Below are positions 31,689 to 41,009 of a stretch of 64,000 nucleotides of DNA, piece by piece. Position 1 is the first letter of the stretch. Each line of letters begins with the position of its first letter. The stretch lies in NCBI RefSeq assembly GCF_900240975.1, contig NZ_LT968775.1:1-64000 (forward strand). The letters are read 5' to 3'. The notes beneath the pieces were generated by a model. The model did no database searches, was not told the origin of the DNA, and worked only from the letters and a program-made list of their open reading frames with translations. A program made the position numbers and the translations under genes. This DNA comes from Mycobacterium sp. 4858 (GTDB lineage Bacteria > Actinomycetota > Actinomycetes > Mycobacteriales > Mycobacteriaceae).

Positions 31689-32815
31689 CCGACGTTCTGA
31701 TTTCTGGCGCTAGCGTGGCCGGTGCGACGACCGCTTATTGGCTTGGCCGCCATGGCTATTCGGTCACCGTGGTGGAGCGCCATCCCGGGCCGCGGCCGGG
31801 CGGCCAGGCGATCGACGTGCGCGGGCCGGCGCTGGACGTGCTGGAGCGCATGGGCCTGCTGGCCGCCGCCCAGAAGCGGAAGACGCAAATCCGCGGCGCC
31901 TCCGTCGTCGACAGCGACGGCAACGAGCTGTCCCGCGACACCGAGTCGACGCCCACGGGTGGGCCCGTCGACAGCCCCGACGTCGAGTTGCTGCGCGACG
32001 ACCTGGTCGAATTGCTGTACGGCGCAAGCCAATGGACGGCGGAATACATCTTCGACGACACCATCACCGGGTTGGACGACGACGGTACGGCCGTCCACGT
32101 GACCTTCGAACGCGCAGCCGCGCGCAGCTTCGACTTGGTGATCGGCGCGGACGGATTGCACTCCAACGTGCGCCGGTTGGTGTTCGGCCCCGAGGAGCAA
32201 TTCATCGAGCGGCTGGGCACGCATGCGGCGATCTTCACCGTGCCCAATTTCCTCGACCTGGACTACTGGCAGACCTGGCATTACGGGGACGCCAGCATGG
32301 CCGGGGTCTACAGCGCCCGCAACAACACCGAGGCCCGGGCCATGCTCGGTTTCATGGACGCCGAGCTGCGGATCGACTACCGCGACACCCAGGCGCAGTT
32401 CGCCGAGCTGGAACGGCGGATGGCCGGCGACGGGTGGGTGCGTCCGCAGCTGCTGGAATACATGCGCAGCGCACCGGATTTCTACTTCGACGAAATGTCG
32501 CAGATCAAGATGGACCGCTGGTCGAAGGGCCGGGTCGCGCTGGTCGGCGACGCCGCATACTGCTGCTCGCCGCTGTCGGGCCAGGGGACCAGTGTGGCCC
32601 TGCTGGGCGCCTACATCCTGGCCGGGGAGCTCGCCGCGGCCACTCACGACGGGACGGTCGACTACGAGCTCGGTTTCGCCAACTACCACAAAGAGTTCAA
32701 CGACTACGTCAAGCGCAACCAATGGCTCGTCGTTGACAACATCCCCGGCGGGGCTCCGATACCGCAGGAGGTCTTCGACCGGATCGTCAGCTCGATCACG
32801 CTGAAGGACTACTGA
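31685..32815 (+). CDS. FAD-dependent monooxygenase (Rv1260 homolog)
   Basis: A 376-residue flavin monooxygenase of the PHBH group. The dinucleotide motif is [23 protein letters not shown] follows at the end of the second strand, [14 protein letters not shown] is the DG motif, and [20 protein letters not shown] the GD motif. Members hydroxylate aromatic or polyketide compounds; the substrate is unknown. It starts with GTG inside the udgB stop. Confidence 0.88.
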   Translation: MTDVLISGASVAGATTAYWLGRHGYSVTVVERHPGPRPGGQAIDVRGPALDVLERMGLLAAAQKRKTQIRGASVVDSDGNELSRDTESTPTGGPVDSPDVELLRDDLVELLYGASQWTAEYIFDDTITGLDDDGTAVHVTFERAAARSFDLVIGADGLHSNVRRLVFGPEEQFIERLGTHAAIFTVPNFLDLDYWQTWHYGDASMAGVYSARNNTEARAMLGFMDAELRIDYRDTQAQFAELERRMAGDGWVRPQLLEYMRSAPDFYFDEMSQIKMDRWSKGRVALVGDAAYCCSPLSGQGTSVALLGAYILAGELAAATHDGTVDYELGFANYHKEFNDYVKRNQWLVVDNIPGGAPIPQEVFDRIVSSITLKDY

Positions 32816-32872
32816 GCCTGGGGGAGGCGCGCCCGAGGGAACGTTCGCACGCCGAAAGGCGTTGACGCGAAC

Positions 32873-33904
32873 GTGCGTCTTTCCGTCCTTGATCTCGTCC
32901 CGGTCCGCACGGATCAGACGACCGCCGATGCGCTGGCGGCAACCGTGCAACTGGCCCAGGCCGCGGATCGGCTGGGTTACACGCGCTACTGGGTCGCCGA
33001 GCATCACAACATGCCCTCCGTCGGGGCCACCAGCCCGCCGGTCCTGATCGCCTACCTGGCCGCGCAAACCTCGCAGCTGCGTCTCGGGTCCGGCGGCGTG
33101 ATGCTGCCCAACCACGCGCCGCTGGCGGTGGCCGAGCAGTTCGCGCTGCTGGAAGCCGCGGCCCCTGGCCGCATCGACCTGGGCATCGGGCGGGCGCCCG
33201 GGTCGGACCCGGTGACCGCCTACGCGCTGCGCGGCGGCCGCGGCGAAGAAGACATCGAGAACTTTCCGGAATACCTCGACGACGTGGCGGCGTTGATGAG
33301 CGCGCGCGGCGTGGTGGTGCCGCTGCGCTCGGGGAACTATCGGCTCAAGGCCACCCCGGCGGCCGCCGGTGAACCCCGCCTGTGGCTGCTGGGCTCGTCC
33401 ATGTACTCGGCGCACTTGGCCGCCGCCAAGGGGTTGCCCTACGTGTTCGCGCACCACTTCTCGGGGCAGGGGACCGAGGAGGCGCTCGAGCTCTACCGCT
33501 CCCGGTTCAAGCCCAGCGCCGTGGCCGCCGAGCCGGTGACGTTCCTGACGGTGAACGCGGCGGTGGCCGAAACCCGCGACGAGGCAACGGCGTTGATGCT
33601 GCCCAATCTGCAGATGATGGCGAAGCTGCGCACCGGACAGCCCCTGGGGCCGGTGCCGCTCGTCGAGGAGGCACAGGGCGCGGAGCTGACGCCGCAGCAG
33701 CAGCAGATCGTGGAGAGCGGGTTGCGACGCGCGGTCCTGGGCACGCCCGCCGAGGCCGCCGACCAGTTACGGGCACTCGCCCAACGGTTCGGCGTCGACG
33801 AGGTCATGGTCAACCCGGTGGCCTCGGCTCGCCGCGGCACCCGGCCGGCCACCGCGCCGGCGCGGGTGGCGACCCTGGAACTGCTCGCCAAGGAATTGTT
33901 CTAG
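32873..33904 (+). CDS. Luciferase-like (LLM class) flavin oxidoreductase
   Basis: A 343-residue TIM-barrel flavin-dependent monooxygenase of the LLM/bacterial luciferase superfamily, MsnO8-like subgroup. Signatures: RLSVLDLVPVR, YWVAEHHNMPSV, LGSGGVMLPNHAPLAVAEQF, APGRIDLGIGRAPGSDP. The middle region with LWLLGSSMYSAHLAAAKGLP is standard. The GTG start at 32873 is 57 bp after the monooxygenase stop. The gene is not in this place in M. tuberculosis, as I recall. FMN or F420 use cannot be told apart by eye. Confidence 0.88.
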   Translation: MRLSVLDLVPVRTDQTTADALAATVQLAQAADRLGYTRYWVAEHHNMPSVGATSPPVLIAYLAAQTSQLRLGSGGVMLPNHAPLAVAEQFALLEAAAPGRIDLGIGRAPGSDPVTAYALRGGRGEEDIENFPEYLDDVAALMSARGVVVPLRSGNYRLKATPAAAGEPRLWLLGSSMYSAHLAAAKGLPYVFAHHFSGQGTEEALELYRSRFKPSAVAAEPVTFLTVNAAVAETRDEATALMLPNLQMMAKLRTGQPLGPVPLVEEAQGAELTPQQQQIVESGLRRAVLGTPAEAADQLRALAQRFGVDEVMVNPVASARRGTRPATAPARVATLELLAKELF

Positions 33905-33908
33905 CCGG

Positions 33909-36900
33909 TCAGTCCGTCACACCCGATCGCTGCGAATCGACGGGGCCGGCGACCGCACTGCGGCCGGTGATCCAGCGCCGCAGTTCGTCCGCCGGTAACG
34001 GCGGGCTGTGCACGAACCCCTGGGTGATGGTGCAGCCGTAACGCCGCAGCGCGCTCAGCGTGGCCTCGTCTTCCACCCCCTCGGCGACGAGGTCGGCGCC
34101 CAGGTTCTGCGCCAAGTCCACGGTGGACTGCACGATGGCCACCGATCGGGGATCCTGCGCCAGCCGCGCCACGAATCTCCTGTCCAATTTCAGCTCGTCG
34201 ACCGAGACATCCTGCAGACGGGCCAGCGACGACCATCCGGTGCCGTAGTCGTCCAGCGAGATACGAACGCCGAGAAGCTGCAGGGCGGCGACGGTGTTGC
34301 GGGAGCGCTCCGAGTCGACCAGGGCGCTCTCGGTGATCTCGATGATCAGCGCGTCCGGGGGTAGTCCGTGGGTCCGCAGCAGCCGTTCGATGGTGACCGC
34401 GAGGTCCAGATCGAGCAGGTTCGTCGTCGACAGGTTCACCGCGACCGTCAGCGCGATGCCCTGATCGCGCCAGAACCGGACCTGTTCGAGGGTGAGGTTG
34501 ATGGTGCGATTGGCCAACGTGCGCATCAACCCGGCGCGTTCGGCGGCCGGGAGGAACTCTTCGGGCAACAGCAACCCGCGCGCGGGGTGCTGCCAGCGCA
34601 GCAGGGCCTCGACGCTGTGCACGCTTCCGTCGCTGGCGTTGACCTTCGGCTGGTAGTGCACCGTCAGCTCGTCGCCATCGATCAGCGCGGCGCGCAGCTC
34701 CCGGATGAGGTTGGGGTCGTGGTCGCGATCCACCTCGAAGCCCGACTCGTACACCGCGATCCTGCTGAGGGCGGACTTGGCGTACGGGATTGCCGCCTCG
34801 GCGCGATTCAACAGCTCCTGCGGGTGATCGCAATGATCGGGGTACAACGCGATGGCGACGCAGGCGTCGACCTGCACACTGATCGCGTCCAGTTCGAACG
34901 GGATGCTGATGGCCTCGAGTAACCGGCCCGCCTGGGCCCGTGCGGCGGCGAGGTCCGATCCCTCGCCCAGCAGAATGGCGAATTCTTCGTCGCTCACGCG
35001 GGCGAGCAGGTCGTCGCGACGCATGTTGTGCGCGAGCCGGTTTGCGACCCGCCACAACAACTCATCGCCGAAGTGGCGACCGACCGAGTGGTTGATCTCC
35101 CGCAGCTGGGGCAGATTCAGCAAGAGCAGCGCGCGACGCGACGACGTTCTCGCCGGCAAGTCGGACGCCGACAGCGCGGTCAGCGCCGTTGCCAGCGACC
35201 GCCGATTGGGCAGTGTGGTCAATTCGTCGGTCATGGCCTGTTTGTGGCTTTCGGCCAGCAGGCTGACATCCCGGAACGTCACCGAGAATCGGGCGGCGAC
35301 CGCCACCAGACTCAGCGCGGCGAGCGTGGATGCGAGCCGCGAATCGTGCCCCAGGATGGCGACACCGAGTGCCACGACGGTGCACGTCACCGGAACGGCG
35401 TAGGCGTCGAGTCCGCGCCGCGTCACCGGTGCCGCCGACGACCCCCGCGCCCAGCTGGCCAGCGCCACCAGCAGCGACGAGGCCGGCCAGAGCGCGTCCA
35501 GCGTGGTGCCTACCCGGTACGAGCCCGCCGACGTCTGGAAGAGGTACGCGGTGTCCGCGACCGCGAAACCGATTAGCCCGACGACAAGGAAGGCCCAGCG
35601 AAACTCGCTGCGCCAGCCGAGGATTGGCAGCATGCCGACGGCCAGGGCCAGCAGCACCAGGTCGCCCCACGGATAGATCAGGCCTACCAACACTGTCGCG
35701 GGTGTCCGGTGCGCGGCCGCATGCATGGGCCCGTCCCGCAGCGCCGCTGCCAGTGCGGCCACGGCCAGCGCGCACACCAGGGAATCGAGGCGTACCGGCA
35801 TCGGCACCCGCTTGAGGCGGGATCGCATCAGCAGCACTATCCCGGCATAGACGAACGGGTAGAACGCCAGGTATTCGGGATCGGCAACCGACGGTGAGTG
35901 CGCGTTCGGCACCCACAACGCGTACACGACATCACCGAGCGCCGAGAGCGCCATGCCCGCCGCGATCAGAGACCACGCAAGCCGGTCGGCTTTGAGGCGG
36001 TACGCGCGAACGGCGATCAGCCCGGCCGCCAGCAGGTTCAACGCTGAATACAGGGATTTGGCGAAGAAGACGCTGTGGCCGGCATTCGGTGCGACGACGC
36101 TGGTCACCGTGAAGGAGACCACGCCGATGATCAAGCCCGCCAAGGCGATCCGGATCGGCGTCGGGGGCCACCGAACGCCGTCGACCCCGTCCTGCGGCCG
36201 TGCGGGTCGTGACACGTCCACGTCGGCGGCGCGCCTGCGCATCTGCGTCGTGCTCGTCGCGACGACCGGCGCCGCGATTGCCGGCTCGGCCAGCGCGATG
36301 GCCGGCTCGGCGGGCGCGATTGCCGGGGAGGGATAGGAGAGCGGCAGATCGGGCACAAAGCTCCGAACGCATTGGCCGCCTTCGCGTTTGGCGGTGTACA
36401 TGGCCAGGTCGGCGTGCCGGAGGAGCTGCTCGACGGTGCATTCCGACGCGGCGGTCGCGACCGTGAAGCCGACACTCGGCCGGACCGGTATGGGAACGCC
36501 GTCGACCAGGATCGGGGTGTTGAACGCCTCGAGGACTCGATGCGCTGCCACATGCGACTCTTCGATGGGGCCCTCGAGGAGGACGGCGAATTCGTCACCA
36601 CCGAGGCGAGCGGTGACGCACTTGTCGCCCAACGTGGCGGTGAGTCGCCCGGCGACCCGGACCAGCAGTTCGTCACCGGCGGGGTGGCCCAGGGCGTCGT
36701 TGACCGATTTGAAGTTGTCGAGGTCGAGACACAACACCCCGATGGGTGCGATGTCGCAATTCCGCCGGGCGACGGCCTGTTCCAGCCGATCAAGGAAATA
36801 CGCCCTGTTGGCCAGTCCCGTCAGACTGTCGCGGAACGCTTCCCGCGCCACCTCGGACAGCAGCCTCTGGTTCTCCATCAGCATGACGAACTGCCGGACG

Positions 36901-37856
36901 AGCACCGCCGCAACCAGGATCCCCAGCGCCATCAGCAGAGGTCCGTGCGTCATCAACCTGACCGCGCGGGTCAGCCCGACCGCGGCGGCCACCAGCAGTG
37001 GCAGGTACGGCAACCACAGCCGGGTGCGCGACCGTATTTCGTCGTCACGCGACCCCGGCGCCGGCACCTCGTGGACGCTGGACAGCGCGGCGAGCGCGAT
37101 CATGCCCAGGCCGGCTACTCTGCCCAGATCCACGAGATCGCTCACCTGATAGCTGCCGATCCCGCTCTTGAACACCATCGCGATGTCCGCGACGCTGATC
37201 GCCGTCACGCCCCCGGCCAGCAGGTTGCGGCTCGGCGGGTCGCCGCGACGGACCCGGGACAGCATCAGGATCGAGGTCGTCAGCAGGAGGACGTCGTTGA
37301 AGACTTCGGGGATCGTCGTCGCCCGGGAGCCGCTGTCCTCGCGCAGTTGTTTCTCGAGGACGAAGACCCACGACACCACGAACAGCGACGTCGCCACGAT
37401 CAGGCCGTCCAGCACCAGTCGCCGCGGGCTGTGCCGGGAGAAGCGCGACAACAGCACCAACGACGTGAAGGCGCCGAACGGCCAGAGCAACAGCACGATC
37501 TCGGCGGCGGCCGGATGCGTGGCGTGGGCCAGCTCCGGACGCACGTCGTACACGGCCCAGATGACCTCGCCGGCCGCCCAGCCCAACAGGGCCGTCACCA
37601 TCGCCAGCCACCCGGCCCGGTGCCGACCGTCTGCGGACAGGGCCGCGTAGCCCGCGCACCCCGCCCCGAACAGCAGGCACGCCGCGAGAGCGATTTCGTC
37701 GACCGGCCGCGTCGCGTAGACGCCCCTCCAGTTCGCGATCGAAGACGCGACCACCAGCGCGGCCGCCGAACCGTAGACACCGAGGACGAGCCGACCCAGG
37801 CGCGGGGGCAGCCGGAATCGCCGCCAAGGATTGCCCGCCCACGGCTTCATACCCAC
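33909..37856 (-). CDS. Giant membrane c-di-GMP protein: two membrane-GGDEF units plus EAL
   Basis: A 1,315-residue fusion. Residues 20-325 are about ten membrane helices. Residues 335-500 hold an active-looking GGDEF domain (RLGGDEFAVLL at 418-427). A Pro/Ala linker follows (505-565) with three PAIA repeats. Residues 568-865 form a second membrane domain resembling the first. Residues 868-1040 hold a degenerate GGDEF domain (SDEEF at 955-959). Residues 1045-1300 hold an EAL domain with catalytic residues intact (EALLRW at 1083, DDYGTG at 1202, ELKLD at 1221, AEGVED at 1258). One protein may thus make and break c-di-GMP. Numbers count from GTG 37856; ATG 37850 two codons in has a better ribosome-binding site. 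It is convergent with the LLM gene. M. tuberculosis has no such protein here. Confidence 0.92.
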   Translation of the reverse strand: MGMKPWAGNPWRRFRLPPRLGRLVLGVYGSAAALVVASSIANWRGVYATRPVDEIALAACLLFGAGCAGYAALSADGRHRAGWLAMVTALLGWAAGEVIWAVYDVRPELAHATHPAAAEIVLLLWPFGAFTSLVLLSRFSRHSPRRLVLDGLIVATSLFVVSWVFVLEKQLREDSGSRATTIPEVFNDVLLLTTSILMLSRVRRGDPPSRNLLAGGVTAISVADIAMVFKSGIGSYQVSDLVDLGRVAGLGMIALAALSSVHEVPAPGSRDDEIRSRTRLWLPYLPLLVAAAVGLTRAVRLMTHGPLLMALGILVAAVLVRQFVMLMENQRLLSEVAREAFRDSLTGLANRAYFLDRLEQAVARRNCDIAPIGVLCLDLDNFKSVNDALGHPAGDELLVRVAGRLTATLGDKCVTARLGGDEFAVLLEGPIEESHVAAHRVLEAFNTPILVDGVPIPVRPSVGFTVATAASECTVEQLLRHADLAMYTAKREGGQCVRSFVPDLPLSYPSPAIAPAEPAIALAEPAIAAPVVATSTTQMRRRAADVDVSRPARPQDGVDGVRWPPTPIRIALAGLIIGVVSFTVTSVVAPNAGHSVFFAKSLYSALNLLAAGLIAVRAYRLKADRLAWSLIAAGMALSALGDVVYALWVPNAHSPSVADPEYLAFYPFVYAGIVLLMRSRLKRVPMPVRLDSLVCALAVAALAAALRDGPMHAAAHRTPATVLVGLIYPWGDLVLLALAVGMLPILGWRSEFRWAFLVVGLIGFAVADTAYLFQTSAGSYRVGTTLDALWPASSLLVALASWARGSSAAPVTRRGLDAYAVPVTCTVVALGVAILGHDSRLASTLAALSLVAVAARFSVTFRDVSLLAESHKQAMTDELTTLPNRRSLATALTALSASDLPARTSSRRALLLLNLPQLREINHSVGRHFGDELLWRVANRLAHNMRRDDLLARVSDEEFAILLGEGSDLAAARAQAGRLLEAISIPFELDAISVQVDACVAIALYPDHCDHPQELLNRAEAAIPYAKSALSRIAVYESGFEVDRDHDPNLIRELRAALIDGDELTVHYQPKVNASDGSVHSVEALLRWQHPARGLLLPEEFLPAAERAGLMRTLANRTINLTLEQVRFWRDQGIALTVAVNLSTTNLLDLDLAVTIERLLRTHGLPPDALIIEITESALVDSERSRNTVAALQLLGVRISLDDYGTGWSSLARLQDVSVDELKLDRRFVARLAQDPRSVAIVQSTVDLAQNLGADLVAEGVEDEATLSALRRYGCTITQGFVHSPPLPADELRRWITGRSAVAGPVDSQRSGVTD

Positions 37857-37941
37857 TCCAGCTCATCCTGCGCCGTGCGGTGAGCAGTCCAAGAGTTCAC
37901 CGTGCGCTAGTGGAGAATAAACCTCCCCACCAGGTCTAAGG

Positions 37942-38388
37942 TCAACGCCGCGTGAGTACCACGACCGGAATCGGCCGCGACGTCTTCTTCTGGTACGCCG
38001 TGTAGCGGTCGCCGTTGTTCTTGTTGACGATCTGCCATAGCCGCGGGTAATCGGCATCATCCGGTAACACGGGGCGGGCGGTGACCGCAAAACGCCTTGG
38101 GCCGACGTTGATTTCCACGTCCGGATTCTTCCGCAGGTTGTGATACCACCCGGGGGCGCGGGGATCGCCGCCCCTGGAAGCGACCACCAGGTAGTCATCG
38201 CCGTCGCGCGCATAGGTGAGCGCCGCGGTACGCGGTTGGCCCGTCTTGGCGCCGACGGTATGCAGCAGCAGGCTGGGTATCAGCAGGAAGCGATGACCGA
38301 TCCAGCCGTTCGTCTTGCGATAGACGGTGTCGTGCAGGCGCAACATCGGGGGCAGTAGACGCTGCTCGACCCAGGACGGAAATGCCAT
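37942..38388 (-). CDS. F420H2-dependent quinone reductase-like protein (Ddn family, Rv1261c)
   Basis: A 148-residue split-barrel protein of the deazaflavin-dependent nitroreductase (Ddn) group. The motifs LLLHTVGAKTGQPRTAAL, GDDYLVVASRGGDPRAPGW and YHNLRKNPDVEI bind the F420 phosphate and nearby groups. Family members reduce quinones and activate nitroimidazole prodrugs. Length matches Rv1261c (149 aa). It lies 85 bp downstream of the c-di-GMP gene start on the same strand, 10 bp from the HIT gene, with which it is likely cotranscribed. Confidence 0.86.
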   Translation of the reverse strand: MAFPSWVEQRLLPPMLRLHDTVYRKTNGWIGHRFLLIPSLLLHTVGAKTGQPRTAALTYARDGDDYLVVASRGGDPRAPGWYHNLRKNPDVEINVGPRRFAVTARPVLPDDADYPRLWQIVNKNNGDRYTAYQKKTSRPIPVVVLTRR

Positions 38389-38398
38389 CAGCCCAGTA

Positions 38399-38827
38399 TT
38401 ACTGGCTGGCGTCGATGCGGGCCAGTGCCGAACGCAGGATCTGCGCGGTGGCGTCCCGGTCGGGATCGCGCCTCAGCAGCATCCCTTTGGCGACCGACAG
38501 CTTGTCGCCGTTGCGCCGGGGCAGCACGTGCAGATGAATGTGGAACACCGTCTGGAAGGCGGCGCCGCCGTCGTTGATGGCGATGTTGGTCGCGTCGGCC
38601 AATTCGGTTGCGCGGGCGGCACGGGCGATCCGCTGGCCGATCGTGATCATCCCGGCCAGCGTCTCGGGCGGGGTGTCGGTGAGATCCACGCTGTGGCGCT
38701 TGGGGATCACGAGGGTGTGGCCTCGGGTGAACGGGCGGATGTCAAGGATGGCCACATACTCGTCGTCTTCACAGATCCGGATGGCCGGGGCCTCACCGGC
38801 GACAATCGCACAGAACACGCAGGACAT
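38399..38827 (-). CDS. HIT family nucleotide hydrolase (Rv1262c homolog)
   Basis: A 142-residue protein with the histidine triad HIHLHVLP near residue 97. The N-terminal CVFCAIVAGEAPA is typical of the Hint/HIT branch with a zinc-like CxxC. It hydrolyses nucleotide-phosphoramidates or AP4A-type substrates in the family. ATG 38827 (MSCVFC) was preferred over an upstream in-frame ATG by comparison with Rv1262c. It is divergent from the amidase gene, only 37 bp apart. Confidence 0.9.
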   Translation of the reverse strand: MSCVFCAIVAGEAPAIRICEDDEYVAILDIRPFTRGHTLVIPKRHSVDLTDTPPETLAGMITIGQRIARAARATELADATNIAINDGGAAFQTVFHIHLHVLPRRNGDKLSVAKGMLLRRDPDRDATAQILRSALARIDASQ

Positions 38828-38864
38828 GTCGCCCACGGTACTGGCCGGGGGATACGCTGCCGCA

Positions 38865-40268
38865 GTGGACGCTCGCGACGCGGCCCGCGATGTGGCTTAT
38901 GCCGGCGCGGCCACTCAGGCCCGCATGCTGGCCGACGGTGAGCTGACCGCGCCCGAGCTGCTCGAGATCTATCTGGAGCGGATCGCGCGGCTGGACAGCC
39001 AGTTGCGCTGCTACCGCGTGGTGTTGGCCGACAGCGCGCGCTATGAGGCGGCCGTCGCGCAGGACCGCCTCGACGCGGGTGAGCGGCTGCCGCTGCTCGG
39101 GGTGCCGATCGCGATCAAAGACGACGTCGACGTCGCCGGCGAGGTGACGACGTACGGCAGCGGCGGGCACCGGCCCGCGGCGAACTCCGATGCGGAGGTG
39201 GTCCGCCGGCTCCGCGCCGCCGGCGCCGTCATCCTCGGCAAAACCAATGTGCCCGAGCTGATGATGTTTCCCTACACCGAGTCGCTGGCCTTCGGGGCGA
39301 CCCGCAACCCCTGGAACCTCACCCGCACCCCGGGCGGCAGCAGTGGCGGCAGCGCGGCGGCGGTGGCCGCCGGCCTGGCTCCGCTGGCGCTGGGATCCGA
39401 CGGTGGTGGCTCGATTCGCATCCCGGCGATCTGGTGTGGCCTGTTCGGTCTGAAGCCCCAACGCGACCGGGTGTCGTTGGAGCCGCATGACGACGCGTGG
39501 CACGGGCTCAGCGTCAACGGCCCGCTGGCCCGGTCGGTGCTGGACGCCGCGCTGTTCCTCGATGCGACATCCACCGTGCCGGGGCCCGAAGGGGAGTTCT
39601 CGGCCGCGGCGGCGCGTAGCCCCGGTCGGCTGCGCATCGCCTTGAGCACGAAGGTTCCCACGCCGTTGCCCGTCAGGATCGGCAAGGAGCAGCTCACGGC
39701 GGTCGAACAGGCCGGCGCGTTGCTGCGCGATCTGGGCCATGACGTCATCCGCGCCGAACCCGACTATCCGCCGTCGGCCATCATGACCAACTACCTGCCC
39801 CGCTATCTGCGGGGTATCAGCGACGACGCCGACGCACTGGCGCATCCCGAACGCCTGGAAGCGCGCACCCGCAACCTGGCGCGCGCCGGTTCGCTGTTCT
39901 CCGATCGCAGGATGGTCGCCCTCCGCGAGGCCGAGGCGGCGGCGAGTGCCCGGATCCAGTCGATCTTCGACGACGTCGACGTCGTCGTCACGCCGGGCAA
40001 CGCCACGGGGCCGTCCCGAATCGGTGCCTACCAACGCCGCGGCGCGGTGTGGACGCTGCTGGCGGTGGCGCAGCGCGTGCCCTACCAGCAGGTGTGGAAC
40101 CTGACAGGGCAGCCCGCCGCGGCCGTCCCGTGGGACTTCGACGGCGACGGCCTGCCGATCGCCGTGCAGCTGGTGGGCCGGCCGTTCGCGGAGGCGACGT
40201 TGTTGTCGCTGGCCGCGCAGATCGAGTCCGCCAGGCCGTGGGCGCATCGGCGACCGCCGGTGTCATGA
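38865..40268 (+). CDS. amiB2: Amidase AmiB2
   Basis: A 467-residue amidase-signature hydrolase that cleaves amides to acid and ammonia. The catalytic Lys is in VPIAIKDDVDVAG near residue 85, the Ser cis-trans pair in PGGSSGGSAAAVAAGL and SDGGGSIRIPA. GTG 38865 was chosen, since the reading frame extends upstream through the divergent HIT gene. Length fits M. tuberculosis AmiB2 (462 aa). The stop overlaps by 6 bp the end of a convergent DNA glycosylase gene. Substrate unknown. Confidence 0.88.
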   Translation: MDARDAARDVAYAGAATQARMLADGELTAPELLEIYLERIARLDSQLRCYRVVLADSARYEAAVAQDRLDAGERLPLLGVPIAIKDDVDVAGEVTTYGSGGHRPAANSDAEVVRRLRAAGAVILGKTNVPELMMFPYTESLAFGATRNPWNLTRTPGGSSGGSAAAVAAGLAPLALGSDGGGSIRIPAIWCGLFGLKPQRDRVSLEPHDDAWHGLSVNGPLARSVLDAALFLDATSTVPGPEGEFSAAAARSPGRLRIALSTKVPTPLPVRIGKEQLTAVEQAGALLRDLGHDVIRAEPDYPPSAIMTNYLPRYLRGISDDADALAHPERLEARTRNLARAGSLFSDRRMVALREAEAAASARIQSIFDDVDVVVTPGNATGPSRIGAYQRRGAVWTLLAVAQRVPYQQVWNLTGQPAAAVPWDFDGDGLPIAVQLVGRPFAEATLLSLAAQIESARPWAHRRPPVS

Positions 40269-40757
40269 GCGAAGAATTTCGCGCCAGGCGGCCAGCTTGA
40301 CGCCGGGTCGCACGGCGTGGGCCGGGCTCGTCGACGGCAATCGTCGGTAGTCGATGCGCTCATCGGCCTCGGCCAGCCTGTGGTACAGCGCGGCGGCCTT
40401 GGCGCCGTTGAAGTACACCCGCGCGATGGCGGGGTACCGCGCGAACAGTTCGCCGAACTCGTTGACCACCACGCTCCTGGGTTCGATTGCCGAGTCCGCG
40501 CTGCCGGCGCGGCGGCAGGCGCGCACCACGTCCCAGAGGGCCACGCCCGCCGATTGCAGGGCGGTCAGCCGCTTTTCGTACGGCGCCGCCGCGTCGAACC
40601 CGAACAGCTCGCCGGTGATCGCCCAGAACGCATTTCGCGGATTCCCATAATACTGGCCTACCGCCAGGGATTGGGCGCTCGGAAACGAACCCAGGATCAG
40701 CACCCGGGCATTCTCGTCGACGACCGGTGGAAAACCCCCCAGCAGCGGTGCGCTCAT
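40263..40757 (-). CDS. Family-6 hypoxanthine/uracil DNA glycosylase (HDG)
   Basis: A 164-residue member of the uracil-DNA glycosylase superfamily, HDG (family 6) branch: VLILGSFPSAQSLAVGQYYG, then NPRNAFWAI, GVALWDVV, IARVYFNG and PSTSPAH. The GSFPS and PSTSPAH blocks surround the base-binding pocket. Such enzymes remove hypoxanthine from deaminated adenine, some also mismatched U. ATG 40757 was chosen (GTG 40760 is possible). It overlaps the amidase stop. M. tuberculosis lacks a copy here. Together with UdgB, it suggests strong investment in deamination repair. Confidence 0.85.
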   Translation of the reverse strand: MSAPLLGGFPPVVDENARVLILGSFPSAQSLAVGQYYGNPRNAFWAITGELFGFDAAAPYEKRLTALQSAGVALWDVVRACRRAGSADSAIEPRSVVVNEFGELFARYPAIARVYFNGAKAAALYHRLAEADERIDYRRLPSTSPAHAVRPGVKLAAWREILRS

Positions 40758-40786
40758 CACTTCAGATCATGACGTGTCCTGTCGAC

Positions 40787-40990
40787 GCCGACCCGCTTCG
40801 CCCGGCTTCGCCGCGCTCGCGATCGGCCGGACCTATTCGCGCCGACCCGCTTCGCCCGGCTTCGCCGCGCTCGCGATCGGCGGGACCTATTCGCGCCGAC
40901 CCGCTTCGCCCGGCTTCGCCGCGCTCGCGATCGACGGGACCTATTCGCGCCGACCCGCTTCGCCCGGCTTCGCCGCGCTCGCGATCGACG
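40787..40990. repeat. 54-bp tandem repeat (VNTR), 3.8 copies
   Basis: Four units start at 40787, 40841, 40895 and 40949; the last is cut at 40990. Each begins GCCGACCCGCTTCGCCC, contains CGGCTTCGCCGCGCTCGCGATC and ends near GACCTATTCGC. The unit 3' part varies in steps: CGGCCGG, then CGGCGGG, then CGACGGG. 54 is a multiple of three, so the region is open in several frames on both strands, but it is repetitive, not a gene. It fills most of the 252-bp gap between the glycosylase start and the adenylyl cyclase, both of which need promoters here. Confidence 0.9.
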
Positions 40991-41009
40991 CCCGTTGTAC
41001 GTTGGCGAC

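Noticed and set aside
36372..37883. Plus-strand frame of about 500 codons opposite the c-di-GMP gene
   Set aside because: Gln/Arg/His-rich shadow without domains.
40787..40990. Possible CRISPR array
   Set aside because: Units touch each other without unique spacers and there are no cas genes.
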